64,000 nucleotides of DNA from Simmondsia chinensis (GCA_018398585.1 JAGTTD010000019.1:9337702-9401701); one strand, 5' to 3'; shown: positions 22,748-35,258, numbered from the stretch's first letter. Numbers and translations: made by a program. The notes: generated by a model not told the origin, from the letters alone.

Positions 22748-23272
22748 TATCAATTAGGTACCCTAAGGTTTGGCTATATCCTGACGTTTCAATATATATA
22801 ACGGGGTACCTTGAGGCTTCAAAATTTTATTACTTAGGTATCTTAAGGTTTAAAATTTTATCAATCAGATGACCTTTTGTCAAAACTTGATATATTTTTA
22901 TTGTAAAATGCTAATAAAATATAATTATGACAATTTATACTATATTAAAATTTGATGATATTTTTCCAAAAATGCTAACATGGCACATAATTTTGATAAT
23001 ATTTAGGCAATTTATATCAACATTTAGGTAATTCTTTATCACAATTTGCCAAGTTTGCTTAAAAATCGGCATTACATATACATATTATCATAATTATTAT
23101 ATCATCATTTTTTTGTATAAAGTTGGTCAGATTCTTACAAAAATTAATTAAATTTCGACATAGGGTACCTAGGTGACAAAATATTCAAACCTCATGGTGC
23201 TTCATTTTATGTATTGAAATGTCAAGATATTTAGGTGGTAAATGTTCAAGCCAAAGGGTACCTAAGGGATAA
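22748..23272. mobile_element. Inverted-repeat element with AATTAGGTACC ends, left-arm copy
   Basis: The left end TATCAATTAGGTACCCTAAG pairs with the right end AAGGGTACCTAAGGGATAAT. Pairing extends inward for more than 100 bp through AAACCT, CTTGAC and TTTCAATATAT motifs. No coding sequence. The matching copy is 49652-50182. Similar GGTACC(T)GAGGTTT motifs recur at 31205-31275 and 36745-36830, so the family is repeated locally. Confidence 0.6.
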
Positions 23273-23322
23273 TTTCCATTTTTAAAATTATTAATTTATA
23301 AAATTTAACACTTAGAAAATTA

Positions 23323-23622
23323 GGGCTATGTTTGGCTGTAGTTGTTCACTGTTATCTATTAGCTTATTAATGGCTGCTAGCTGTTAGTTGATGGGTATTA
23401 TGTTTGGTAAATTAAGATGAAAAGTTGGGGTAAAATGATAAATAGAATTTAATTACATAGCGTTTGAAAAGTTAAACACTAAATTGTTTAGTTTTTCAAA
23501 AGCTAACTCTATGAAAAATGCTAACAACAAAATTTTTATCAAACAGCGCTACTAGCTATTTAACTAGTCAAAACGATAAACGCTATGAACAGGATATGAA
23601 AACTGCTTTCCAAACATTGCCT
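23323..23622. mobile_element. hAT-like MITE, left-arm copy
   Basis: About 300 bp bounded by GGGCTATGTTTGG and CCAAACATTGCC, an imperfect inverted pair of the common plant G..TGTTTGG type. It contains GTTAGCTGTT and AAAAGCTAA repeats. The counterpart is 49303-49612. The 16-bp target duplication of the adjacent SINE overlaps its right end. Confidence 0.6.
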
Positions 23623-23631
23623 AAAAGGTTA

Positions 23632-23742
23632 CAACAACAAATCCAGTGCTTGAAGGGCTCCCACTCGCGCAGGGTCTGGGAGGGGAAGGATGTACGCAGT
23701 CTTACACCCATCAGGGTGAGACCCTGACAAGAGACTGTTTCC
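23632..23742 (-). mobile_element. Au/Angio-domain SINE fragment with perfect 16-bp target duplication
   Basis: On the minus strand the 111-bp insert contains GTAAGACTGCGTACATCC, CCCAGACCCTGCG and a (TTG)n tail, the hallmark 3' domain of Au-type angiosperm SINEs. The direct repeat attgcctaaaaggtta flanks it exactly (23616-23631 and 23743-23758). The right arm shows a single copy of that sequence and no SINE (near 49305), so the insertion post-dates the arm duplication. The tRNA-like head is absent. Confidence 0.88.
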
Positions 23743-23880
23743 ATTGCCTAAAAGGTTATGTATAAAAAAAAAACTCTTAATGATTAAGGATTACCCATGG
23801 GTAACCCAAAACCCACCCAAGTACCCATGGGTATTCATCATTAGACCTATTAGGAACTAAGAAGGAAGGAACAGAAGGAA

Positions 23881-24058
23881 CATACCCAGTGCCTCAAGGG
23901 CTCCCGCCTACGCAGGGTCTGGGGGCCGGATGTACGCAGCCTTCCCCCTTCAGGGTGTTAACCTGAAGAGAGGCTGTTTCCCAGTGCCCCCAATCTGAGG
24001 GTGAGGACTTCTCAGGAAGTCACCCATCCTAGTACTACTCTCGCCCAAGCATGCTTAA
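23881..24058 (-). mobile_element. Chimeric SINE: 5S rRNA-derived head plus Angio-domain-like tail
   Basis: Read on the minus strand, the element begins with 5S rRNA sequence (24057-24001), then GAAACAGCCTCTCT, GGCTGCGTACATCC, CCCCAGACCCTGCG and GGGAGCCCTTGAGGCACTGG. The latter block matches the tail style of Au-type SINEs. A 5S-headed SINE (SINE3 type) uses the internal pol III promoter of 5S RNA. The element is absent at the matching place in the right arm (near 49200). A clear target duplication was not found, and the junction with the head could be secondary. Confidence 0.7.
24001..24057 (-). pseudogene. 5S rRNA-derived segment
   Basis: The minus strand TTAAGCATGCTTGGGCGAGA...TAGGATGGGTGACTTCC matches plant 5S rRNA from about base 53 to 110, with roughly four differences in 57 bases. 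It covers most of box A, the intermediate element and box C of the internal promoter. The first ~50 bases and the last ~10 bases of 5S are missing, so this is not a functional rRNA gene. A Cassandra TRIM also carries 5S, but no LTR structure is seen here. Confidence 0.88.
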
Positions 24059-24135
24059 ATTTTACAAAGAACCAAAACCAACCCAACCCAATCTCCTTGG
24101 GTTGGGTGGGTTATAGGGTATACCTGCACATGAAT

Positions 24136-25475
24136 ACCCCTAGTTAGGGTAAGCGATGTTGTGAGACAAAACATTATGGAGGGCCTGAGGTTTTAGGAGG
24201 AAAGGCTGTTGTTGAAGCATTTGGGTGTCCACACTGTGAGAGCTTGTCTTCAAACTAATCAATTTAGACCTCTATTGAGTAAAAATAGAATAAAAGTTTT
24301 ACCGTGGTATAAAAGAAGACTATCATATGTAGGAAGGGTGGAGCTTATGAAGTCAATACTGATTGATATTTACACCTACTAAAGCAATATTTTTAAATTC
24401 TCCCAGACACTGATTAAGACCACTCAACAAATACTAATGAGGTTTTTAAGGAGTAGCAATGTGGATCGGCGAAGAACTTCATTCCAAGAGTTTGGGATAA
24501 AATTTGTTTTCCTAAAGTGGAAGGAGGCTTAGGGATCAAGTAGGTAGAAGTTTGGGATTAGGTATTTTTCCTATACTTACTCTGGAATGTACATGCAAAG
24601 AAGGATGTTAATGTGTGAAATGGGTTCATGGGTTCTAGATGAAAAAAAAAAAAAAAAAAAAGGAAGAAGATTTGTGGGGCATAAATGTGAAGGTAGATGA
24701 CTCATCAACATGGATTCTATTATAAGGGTTCCAACTAAATTGATTCAATAACCGGGTTAGTCGATGAAACCAAAGAGAATTTGAAAGGATGCCTCTAATA
24801 GAGCATTTTTAGTGTTAGGAAGGTGTATAAAAGGATGAGGGAGAAAGGAGTGTCTTGCAATTAGAAGAGGACAATTTGGAGTGCCTTTAATATCCCAATA
24901 CTCAACTTTATTTTGCGGTTGGCAAACTTAGGGTGCCTCAATATTGACTATTGAGATTCATATACAAAGAAGGGGCACGGTGTTGGCTTCCAAATGTAAC
25001 TTGTGTAGATTGAATGTTGAGAACATCAATCACTTATTCTTTGACTGTGTATGATGGCGGGATATATGGAGCAAGGTGTGCAAGTGGGGATCTATTGGAA
25101 GGACGAAGACATTACAGGAGGTTATAGAATGGTTTAGGGTTAAGATCCATAGCCGATTGAGCAAAACCAAGATCAAGCACCTACATCTGGCATAAGTGAT
25201 CTATCATATTTGAGAAGAAAGGAGTAGAAGAATTTTTTGGGGAAACTTCTAGATTGGTGGACGTGGACATGTTCCTTGAAATTCTAAAAGATGTGTGGGC
25301 TAGGATGGAGTATTTATAATCAAATGTTGCACCTTGTATGTAACTAGAGTTCTTAGTTGAAGTGGGTGTGGGTGTTTTTGGAGTTTTGGTGTTGGTTTTA
25401 TTTTCGGGTGGTTAATTAAGTGTATTCGATTATATTTTTGAGTAATAAGAAATTTTTACTTGCCGCAAAAATAAG
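24136..25475 (+). pseudogene. L1 LINE relic, left-arm copy
   Basis: The RT C-terminus is readable (WYKRRLSYVGRVELMKSILIDIYTY ~24310-24380; LIKTTQQILMRFLRSSN; PKVEGGLGIK ~24515-24540). It is followed by a zf-RVT region (IYKEGARCWLPNVTCVD, then an ITYSL..CVWWR-type region, ~24960-25070) and a 3' end near 25475. A run of ~20 A's at 24642 interrupts it. It has many stops. The same relic in the right arm (47812-49095) retains a longer open frame. Confidence 0.8.
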
Positions 25476-26354
25476 AAAAGAAACATTCTTTTAAATATTT
25501 GTAATATTTCTTCACATTTTTTGGGAAGATTATTTTATTTAAAATAAATGAATTTTGATATTTTTTTTGAAAACATTTTGCGAGTTTTGTGATACAATTA
25601 AGTCTGGTACCTGCGTCCTTGTCCTTGTTTCGTTCATGATGTAGTATAACTCTTCTTCCCATTTGATTATTGTAATGAGAGATACTATCGGAATGTCGGT
25701 TATTGTTCTAAAGTCATGGGCATTTATTATAAATATCCAACTTCTTCCACAAAGTCTTGTAAATATGCAGTCAACAAATTATCTCCATTGTCTTGTATAT
25801 TTGCACAATGTTGTTAGTTGTATTTGATTGTTTGATTCTTTTTTTTGAATTCTATTTGTGTTTTTAATTTTATTTGCAATAACTTGCCAGGCGTGCTTTG
25901 TGCTAAAATGGCTCCTTGTTGTCCTATAACTTGTACCGTCATTCTTGAATGTTAATATCTTCAATAATCACGTTGAATCAAAATATGTAATTTAGATGTT
26001 AGGCAAACCAAAATATATAGTTATAAGTAATATTGAATGTTGTATTGAATTTAAATTTTAATAACATGCATACCTTTTCCCACACAATTAACTTTTGTTA
26101 TGATAATGAGTTAAGGGTTTTAAAATCAATGAAAAACATTTCATAATAAACTATATAAATGAGCTGTAATACTGCATTAAGAAGAAGCAACTATGTTTGT
26201 ACATAGCCATTTATTTATTTTTTTAGTAACTATGTTCGTGAACTATATCCATTTGCCACTAAAATAATGCTACATGATTATGTCCTCAACATTGTTAAAT
26301 TATAATATACTACCAATTTTGAAACTACATGGGAACCCCAAATATTGGCATTCA
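25476..26354. other. AT-rich arm sequence, no gene seen
   Basis: Unique-looking AT-rich DNA matched in the right arm at 46935-47811. No domain or terminal repeat. The last five bases (attca, 26350-26354) are the target duplication of the next element. Confidence 0.6.
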
Positions 26355-28016
26355 TATTATAGGTAAAACTGTATCAATCTAGAAATTGGAGAAGATATAG
26401 AAGAAATTGAGGGAGAGATAAAAAGAATAGTAAGGGAGCGAGAGAGAGGAGTTAACATTCCAAAAATTATGCCTCTATTACAACCTAATGGCCCTATTTA
26501 TAGATGGGGGAAGGGAAATAACCTAGATTATTACTAAAATAAGACTAACTATTAAAATATTATTTAATCCTATGCCTAATACATGATTAACTTATTTATC
26601 CTGTGTCAATACCTTTCCCTTATAAAAATCCTTGTCCTCAAATATCCAGGTACTAATATCCAAATTAATAATCCTCCAAGGTCAAACACTATAAGTATAA
26701 ATTTTACCCTCTTAATTTGTTTAAAATTAGCAAAAACTTTTTTTTTTAATCATATTCACCTTCCCCAACTACCATTGGGTTACCCTAGGAACCTCAAATT
26801 AGCAAAAACTTTAATATTTATTTTCTCTAAACCATTTAAGTACAAAATAGGGTCAAAATTGTAATTATAATAACAAATTCCTAAACCTAACTTTTCCTTG
26901 TCCTCGCTCCGTCTTCGCACCCCATAGCCCCAAACCCTAAGTCCACAAGACCACCACAACGGCGGTTTTCGAAGGGCGACAGGGGGAGCGACGCCATTGC
27001 GATAGTGGCGAGGAAGGTGTGACACCGGTTGGAGGTCAGGATGGGCATCAATCTTCTCGGTGACACCATGGTGTACTCTTCGCCGTCTTCGACCTTCGCC
27101 TGGAGATCATGGCTCTCATCACTGACAACGGTGACTTCATTGTCTTCGGGTCTTCGTTGTCTCCGACCATCACCGACAACGGTGACTTCGTTGTCTTCGT
27201 CGGTGAAGGGCGGTGACTCTCTGTGGTGGTGGACGACCTTCCCATGGTGGCCGATTTCTTCACTTCAATGAAGGCTTCAACTTGTCCAAACGTCACACCG
27301 TCGGCCCTCACTGGTGGCTCCGGTGAGCTTTTCTCCTCCATCACCACCGTGGACTCAATGTCCATCTCCGATTCCATTCAATTCCTGGTCTATTTTTCTG
27401 ATTCCAATCGATTAACATCCAAGCTAATAGGTACTATATCGTCCATTTTTCTGACGTTTAAGGGTGTGGATTTACCTTTATTACCTAGCTCATCAAATTT
27501 TCTTAAGAACTCTGGCCACTATTTTTATCCATGGATCCATTTTCGGATCCTCCAAATCCATTCTACGAAATTGCTCAATCATTTCCACTCCTTTGCGTCA
27601 CAAATCTTCGATTATTCCATTTTTTTGCTCCAACCTCAAATTGACAATCATTTCAGCTCCCTTGCATTTCAGATCTTGGAATATGCAATTCTTTTTCTCC
27701 GAGCTCAAAGCCATGACACGCCTTGTCCACGAGTCGAGAGGATCGCTGAGCTCTGATACCATTGTTACAGTTAAAATTGTATGAATCTAGAAATTGGGAA
27801 AAATATAGAAGAAATTGAGGGAAAGATAGAGAGAATAGTAAGGGAGGGGGAGAGAGGAATTAACATTCCAAAAATTATGCCTCTATTACAACCTAATGGC
27901 CCTATTTCTAGATGGGGGAGGGGGAATAACTTAGATTATTACTAAAATAAGATTACCTATTAAAATACTATTTAATCACATGTCTAACACGTAATTAACT
28001 TATTTATCCTGTATCA
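26355..28016 (-). mobile_element. Small non-autonomous LTR element, left-arm copy
   Basis: Two 254-bp LTRs (26355-26608 and 27763-28016) flank a 1154-bp interior. On the minus strand the 5' LTR starts TGATACAGG and ends CTGTAACA. A primer site TGGTATCAGAGC follows at 27761-27750, and a purine tract lies at 26623-26609. The target duplication attca is at 26350-26354 and 28017-28021. No polymerase or integrase is encoded. The size fits a TRIM or small LARD-like element dependent on another LTR element. Confidence 0.9.
26780..27377 (-). pseudogene. Degenerate ORF inside the small LTR element (left copy)
   Basis: Two frames carry the recognisable family protein: MESEMDIESTVVMEEKSSPE ... TFGQVEAFIEVKKSAT (27377-27048) and, frameshifted, HLPRHYRNGVAPPVALRKPP (27025 downward). 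The right-arm copy has the same words, with other breaks, at 46010-46470. An acidic then Ser/Thr-rich then basic protein of unknown role; I recognise no gag, zinc knuckle or enzyme motif. It may be a diverged gag or captured host exon sequence. Confidence 0.45.
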
Positions 28017-31000
28017 ATTCATTTCTATTATAATATTACATAAAACATGTTTATACATAACCATTTATTTATCTTTTCAGTGACTATGTTTGTGAACTAT
28101 ATTCATTTGCCACAAAAATAATGCTATATAATTATGTACTCAACATTGTTAAATTATAATATATTACCATATCTGAAACTACATGGATAAACCAATTTTT
28201 TTTTTTTTTTAAACTACCAAATTGTGTTATACTTCCAAAAGCAACCCCAAATCTTTTTTGTTATTAATTTTTAACTTCTATTTTATTTATCATGTATTCT
28301 GTTTTTCCACACAATTAACTTTTGTTATGATAATGAGTTAAGGGTTTTAAAATCAAAGAAAAACATTTCAAAATTAATAATATAACGACATATATTCTAA
28401 ATGTTTGTTTGAAAGATAAACTATATATGTCTTTGATTTTATTTTAGTTATAACGCATTTATCTTAATTTAAATTATCATAAAAAATTTAATCATTGAAT
28501 GATATTAGTATTTTTAATTAATATTTGATCAATGAATAATACTAGAGAATAAGTGCAAAAATTAACAAATTTTTGGATTGTAGATCAGTCAAATAAGGTA
28601 ATGTGTCCCAAGTTATAGATTCTTTGATATTTAATGAAGGATATAAAAATAACTCGATCTGTGTGAGATCTCGAGTTGTACCTAACAACTTAACAACAAA
28701 CTTACTAACTTAATTCTTGAAATTTCATTGTGCTAATGACTTAATGGTATTTTGAGATAGTAATGGTATAATTTGATTGCAATATATTTTTTAAGAAATA
28801 TTGGGTTTGTTTAAGAAAAGATATCTTAGCATAATATTTTTTTGAACTCTTTTTTTTATATTTGAAGTTTTTTTTTTTAATTTTCTTTTTTTGTTGAAAA
28901 ATTGCTTTCTAACAATAAATTGTTTTAGTTATCTAATGTTTTGTTTTTCCTGATAAATAATTTTATTTTTAATATTTTTTCAGAAATAAATTTCCATTTC
29001 TTAGTTTTATTTTAGAAATTTATTTATTTTTATTAATTGTTTCATTAAATCATATTAGAAAGTAAGTGCAAATTTTATCAAATTTTGAAGCCATTGGCTA
29101 GTCAAATTTTATCAAAAGATATTTGCTTGTTCGTTCATATTGGTTGAAAGACTCAGAGTTCTTGAGTTTTGTTAATGTCCATTGTCATCATTTTGCAAGT
29201 TTTTGGGTTTTCAATAATAGTTTTATAGTTTTTCCTTTGAGGTTTCATCCTGTAGATATTTTTTTGTATTTTTTTAAAATTATTTATATCTCTTCAAAAC
29301 CAACAGATTGTTTAGAAATTTTCATAAAATGATAGTCGTTTTGATTATTTTTTGTTGTAGTTTAAAATTTAGTATTGATGGATGGGAAAGCGAAAATTTA
29401 AGGTAACAAAGATTATGAATTTTTTCTAGCGCTTACTTTTGTGAATTAAAGTGTTTTCATGAATCTTATTAGTAATAATTCATTGAATTTTAAATGGAAA
29501 TGAGAGGACAATTATATATAAACTAATACATAAGTGAAGGCTAACAACAGTTAAAATTATACTGGAGTTCTATCCCCATCAAATCTCTTCCTATTTAAAT
29601 CCCCAATTTCATAATGCTTGGTTTGTTAGGGGTACAATAAATATTAGAAGTAATTTCTAATATAATATAAAAAATTTTTAGTACGATTTCATTCCGAAAG
29701 TACTAAATCTAAGCAAGTAGTAAATAATATAAATATGGAAATTGAATAATCCATGAGTAACTGACCTCAAATTGTTGAAAAGCGTCAAAATAATCAGATA
29801 TATGGAGAAATTACATAAAGAAGATTGGATTGATTGTATCATAATCTAAGAAATGAAGAGTAGAAATTAAGTTATAAACTAATATTGAGAGAGGAACACC
29901 GCTGGAGATAATGGGGTTGTAAATGTCCCTGTAGTTTTAATTGATTAAGAAATGAGTAATCTATACTATATCTTAATCTCAAGTTCCTTTGTGGATTTTT
30001 CTTAACATTTAAAAAAAAAAGAAAAAACTACCCCCAAATTTGCACAAAATTAAATACAAAATATAAATTAACCACCCACTACTTTTTTTTTCTTCTAACT
30101 ACCACTACTTTAATCATTCCATAATATCTTTCAAAATATCAAAAAAAAAAAAAAAAGCAATAGGCGACGTACAAAATCAAATAAAAAAATATATTTATTG
30201 CCCATTAACTTTTTTCTCCAACTACCCAACATATTTTAGTCTCCCTATAATATCTTTTATATCTATTATCTTCACCAATAGTTCCACATGATACGATCTT
30301 GAAAAGAGAGATAGATAGAAAGAAAATAAAGAATTCGTCAAGTTCTACTTCAAAATGTAAAAGGAGAAATGGGATAAAGAGAAAGAGATAATAAAGTTGG
30401 AGTGTTAGGTTAACAACAATGATTCACCGACTGTCGGCTCTACGCCTTATGCAACATGATATTATTAGAGAGAAGCAAACAAACCTTTTACAACGAGGCT
30501 TGGCAAACATCACACATCAATAAGTTTACTCTAAACCTTATCTATCATTTTCTTTATTTTAGAATTTTGTTATTATCATATAAAGTTTAAAAATAATTAA
30601 ATACTTCACACAATCTATTAAACTATATGAAGGCCAAATACAAAGTTAAATCCTCAAAGAAATTATAAAGTTCAAATTTTAAATACATCACCATTTTAAA
30701 TATAAATTGTCATTATTGTACAAAAAAAAAAAAAAAAGAGCAAAAAGAGTACATTGTCATTCAATAAAACAAATAAAAGAACTCAACACTTACTATTATT
30801 TGGTTCTTATTATAGCATTAAATATTTTCTTTGTAAAATTATAGTTTCTTTGGAAATATTTTAAGAAAGGAAAATAACTCCATGTGTTGCATGAATATTT
30901 TCTTTGTAAAATTATAGTTTTTTATTTAAAGAAACAAGTAGTCTAGGAAATAAAATGTAAAAATTCATAACTAAGAACATTTCATTACATAGGACATCTT

Positions 31001-31284
31001 CAAACAAAAACATACAGAACATCAAAAAAGCATCATTAGTATTGCGCATTGCCCACAAGAATCGAACTATTGCGTGTTTGGCAGCGGGTCTTAGATGTAG
31101 GTGGATGAGGTAATGGTAAGCTGGCATTGTTGGTGAAGCGAGCGAAGGACAACAAATAATGGTACTCAAAGTTATTATGTATTATGACTTTTCTAACTAC
31201 AATTATATTTTGGTATATCATTTAGGTACATCGAGGTTTGAGTATTTCTCATTTAAGTACCATAGTATTTCAACATATACATTA
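28017..31284. other. AT-rich remainder of the left arm
   Basis: About 3.3 kb of AT-rich DNA paired throughout with 36751-39574 and 44529-45334. It includes poly(T)/poly(A) runs (28198, 28864, 30148, 30720) and a TCTATACTATATCTTAA motif at 29957 that resembles a plant Helitron 5' end without a convincing 3' hairpin. No protein-coding evidence was found on either strand. Confidence 0.6.
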
Positions 31285-31332
31285 TGATATGAGTTAATCT
31301 AGGAAGGGTCAGTTTGCCCCTCGAAGACCAAC

Positions 31333-34231
31333 GAAGTTGTTTAATTCCTTGATCGGGACTTTTGGAAATTCTAGAAATGAAGTATAATATTAACGTTCGA
31401 GGTAATCACCTGATGACAACTTTATCCAAGTTGAAGGGCCAGTTGCTTGCTACAAGTTAGAACATGTTTTCTGACTTTCATACGTAAGCCATCCCTGTTC
31501 ACCATGCATTAATTCTTCATCGTTTACACATGACAACTTTTTTTTGGATAATAAGCGGCAAAGTCACGATACATAGCAGGCAACTCGAACAAGCGAGCCC
31601 TAAGTCAACCGGAGCAAGGACAGGGGTAAAAACAACAGAAACATTACAAACATAAATACAAGCAAAAACAGACAAACGCTAAGAGCATCAAACACCACTA
31701 AGGAGGACTCAAAAACAGGACAAACCAAAAGATAGGAAATAAGCGCAGTCAAACCCCTAATCTATCGAAGCAAAGCATTCAATATAAGCGGATCATAAGT
31801 CTTTTCCATTACTTGCACAAAATCTTCCTCCTAGTAGTGCCCACCAGTTTATTACACATCAGGTTAGTTTAAATTGTGCAATGCTCGCAATAACTTCCTT
31901 GTGGATATGGTATGTATAAATTGATAGGTTTATGGATGCTACTAGAAGGAAAATTTTGTGCAAGTAATAAACTACATTATACAAGTAAGACAAAAGCTGT
32001 CATCAAGGGAAAAAAAAAAAAAGGATGAAAAATTAGTTCATGATGAACTGGGATGGCTTACGTACAAAAGACAAAGAACGTTCCTAGTACTTGCAGCAGC
32101 CAACCGAACATTCAACTTGGATGAAGTTGTCATCAGGAGACCACCTCGAAGGTTAATATTATGCATCATTTCTAAAATTTCTAACAGTTGTAACCAAGGA
32201 ATTAAATAAAGGATGAGATATGACATAATATGACCCATTGTATCATGGATCTCGAGCTAGATGGTTTATTACAAAATCTCCAATACATGTAATATAACAT
32301 CCTAGACTCTGTACTTCTTGCAAATCATGATTATTTGAACAACAATATGTGTGGTGTAGGTTGGTGGTAGGCTTATCAGATGCAACTAATAGAGAGAAAA
32401 TTTTGAACTTAATATTGGCCAAGGAAGAGCTCGCACCCCAATGTTAAGCCATTGCAAATATGACATATGGGTACTCTGGAAGTGACTTAAAGGTTGCCGC
32501 TTTGTGTATTTGAATTTATATCACATTTTGCTTCCATGGTCAAAAGTGGTCTCTCTCAATTTGACCTGTCTTGACTGATTGAATTTGTTCTCTGAATCCG
32601 TGAGTTACATTTGCCTACTACCCGATTCGAGAAATCATTGAGAAAGAAAAGAAGGTACCCAGGGTACTTTTAACCATAATGTTGGATTGATTCTCTCATT
32701 GCATTCTACACCGATTATATGCCATTTACCATATGTATTTGCAATTGATAGAGTAATATCACAAATGCATTCCGGTGTTGGCAATTATCTTTTTACACGC
32801 ATTTGACACCACCACTAAATGTTCTATACAATATTGTCAAATCTACCCTTCCTTAAGACTTCTTAAATCTTAAATCTTGCAATTTTAAGACTTCGCATGA
32901 ATGTTAACAAGTAATAAAAAAGGAAAAATAAAAATATAAGTATTCATAGTATTTATCATATTAAATGTAGTACCAACATATAAAAATAAAATAGTAATAA
33001 AATTTCAATAAAATTTAAGAAAAAAGTAATTTATTTAACATCCTTCGTGCATTGCACAAAATAACACTAGTTTGTGATGAATACAATCACACACGTATGG
33101 CTTCTTTTATTCCCACCATAAAGTAAAAGACGGTTTGAACAAATGTTTAAGGAACTTAAGTTGCACATATAGAAAATTTGTAATATGCTTTACCTATGCA
33201 CTGGAAGTTGTACCAATTGATAGGCATCGCAATTATAGACTCAACATGATTACTGAGTCAAACCTACTAGAAACTAGGATTCAGTTTATTCAGTAACCAA
33301 AATTCAATATGACATGAACTGAACTGAGCTGATCACAAAGTGAGTTGGCCTTAACTTATCAAGTGGAGAAAGCTGCAAAATGCATCATTCTTGAGATGGT
33401 TGAATAGTTGGGGCATGCTTCCATTTGCACTTCTACGAATGCACCAAATTGCATATTTGTATCTTCCTAATACTCCTAGTTTTGTAAGAAACTGGCTGGA
33501 TTATTTTGCAGCGAAGGAGTTCTGCATTGGTTGAGAATTGCCCAATACCTATAATGTATAATGGCGCAGATGCCCGACCTCTGAACATGAATGACTTTTG
33601 ATACGTTCATGAACAAGTAGCGCACCCGTCTTCTTATGCTAGGCGCTTTTTTCATTTTTGCCTCAAGAAATGGCTAGGAATTAACATTGAATGTCATGAT
33701 GTCAGGTCTATACGAGCATCTCATCAGAGTCATCCAATATGAATGAGCTTTAGTAGCGGAATGACCTATATGGAGAAGGAGGATCCAAGAAGAAAAGTTA
33801 CTTTTGCTACTTTATGTAAGAGAGAGGAGGTATCTTCTTGTTTGTATGGTGCATCCTTCTTTTAGCTCTAGCTTAATTTAAACAATTTTTCTGGCAATAT
33901 GCACAACATTTCTTCTAATGGGTGTAAATAGGGACTTTTAATTATGACATTTTCGTTCTAGTAGTTACCCATTTCCTCGTGTTATAAAATTACAGCTAGA
34001 GGGTAATTATACAAAAGATAGTCATGTTACCAATTGTTGATGTCATGAGTTAGAAAATTCAATTAGCATTCAGTGAAGTAACCGCTAGGCTTAGATCTAG
34101 ATCACTTTTCTCTCACTGTTCCAATGTGGGACAATTTAACTATACTCGTGTATTAAGCTTTCAACACCCACATTCTTTGCCTTCACTTCACCATTGTATA
34201 TATACATACATACAGGGCCGGACATAACCTC
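31333..34231. repeat. Foldback element copy 2 (FB2), left arm truncated
   Basis: Bases 31333-31555 match the inner left arm of FB1 (about 1408-1620), 31560-32020 match its loop, and 32020-34231 match its right arm, including the 250-bp AT insertion (32815-33070). The outer ~1.4 kb of the left arm is missing. The element lies between the two arms of the giant inverted repeat, so its insertion or truncation may be linked to how the repeat formed. Confidence 0.78.
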
Positions 34232-35240
34232 AAATAATCCAAACAACTGCTTACGGCCCCTAAATTGTAAGGGCCCTCAAATTTTAGAGGTTGTGGTTTT
34301 TGAAGTTTGTTAATTTTAATAGGTTTTAAGAGTCATATTATTACATATGTAGGGCCTCATTTTAAAATTTTACTTAGAATCCCGAGATTGTCAAAACTGA
34401 CTCTACATACCTATATAATGCTTAGACAGAATAAGGCTTATAGTACCAAATTCAAGAAGAATGGAAAGAAACAGAGCATGTTGTACACATTTGATAAGTA
34501 CACTGAAAAAAAAAACTTTAAAATTAATTAAGAAAACAAAGAGCGCCCATAAAAATTAATTAAAATCACCGAAATCCCAAACGAAGGAAAACATATTAAA
34601 ATGTGTTAAAATGAGAAAAAATAGATTATACATAAAAAATTCTCGAAAAAGGATAATAAACCAAATAAAGTATAAACTAATAAAAAAAACTTCATAAAAT
34701 AAAAGAAAAGATCTAAAAAATATAATATGTTACAGAGAAAAAAACCCTACAAAATAAGAAAATATACAAGATGACAAATAAAAGAATCTTATAAAATAAA
34801 ATAAGATCACCAAAAAATTATACATCACAAAAGAATGTTCAAAGCCCTAGAAAAAAAAAAAGAAAAATGAAAAAAATAACATGGATAAGATTTGGCTAAA
34901 ATCCAAATATTAATTGAATATTGAATAAAATAAACACTAACCTCCCACAAATATCTTATTATGACCTTCAAAACCTAAAGCGCATATTTAAAACTATAAT
35001 TAATGTTACACACTTAAAAATCTCTACACCATATCACAATCCGCCGGAAGAATGCCCTAGGTAGGAGAAAGCCCAGAGTTGCTGGTATTGCCCCAAGTAT
35101 GAGAACGTCAATCAAACACCCGCAAAACACTGTTTACCTTGTTTATTTCGATATACACACATGAAATTAATAGCAAAATATTACAATATGAATGCTTATG
35201 TAAGAATTTTAAAATTCTAAAAATAACAATAATTATATTT
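34232..35240. repeat. A-rich module following FB2
   Basis: Collinear with 4261-5355 after FB1: CAGGGCCGGACATAACC (34213) and 'gggcctcat' motifs, then A-rich DNA, then the 35038-35110 patch. Homology ends at about 35240, where a tandem repeat begins. The GGGCCGG start suggests a degraded hAT-like terminus, but no transposase is present. Confidence 0.6.
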
Positions 35241-35258
35241 TGAATAAATACTAAAGAG

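Larger units (their letters stand above)
21643..31284 (+). repeat. Left arm of the giant inverted repeat
   Basis: This ~9.6 kb arm is the reverse complement of 36751-60808 after removing the copia (39575-44528) and CACTA (50670-60148) insertions. Anchors: 22300 with 50580; 23790 with 49270; 24520 with 48722; 25660 with 47625; 26340 with 46950; 28840 with 39545; 29110 with 39290; 30440 with 37570; 31060 with 36960. The inner end is at 31284 and the outer end at about 21643, where the LINE begins. I judged matches by eye and computed no identity. Confidence 0.9.

Noticed and set aside
24001..24057. Functional 5S rRNA gene
   Set aside because: Only about half of the 120-nt gene is present and it is fused to SINE-like sequence, so it is a derived fragment.
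24090..24115. Telomere-like CCCAACCC / GGGTTGGG runs, also near 49145 and 60940-61045
   Set aside because: Too short and irregular for the plant telomere repeat TTTAGGG, and they lie in a locally repeated block.
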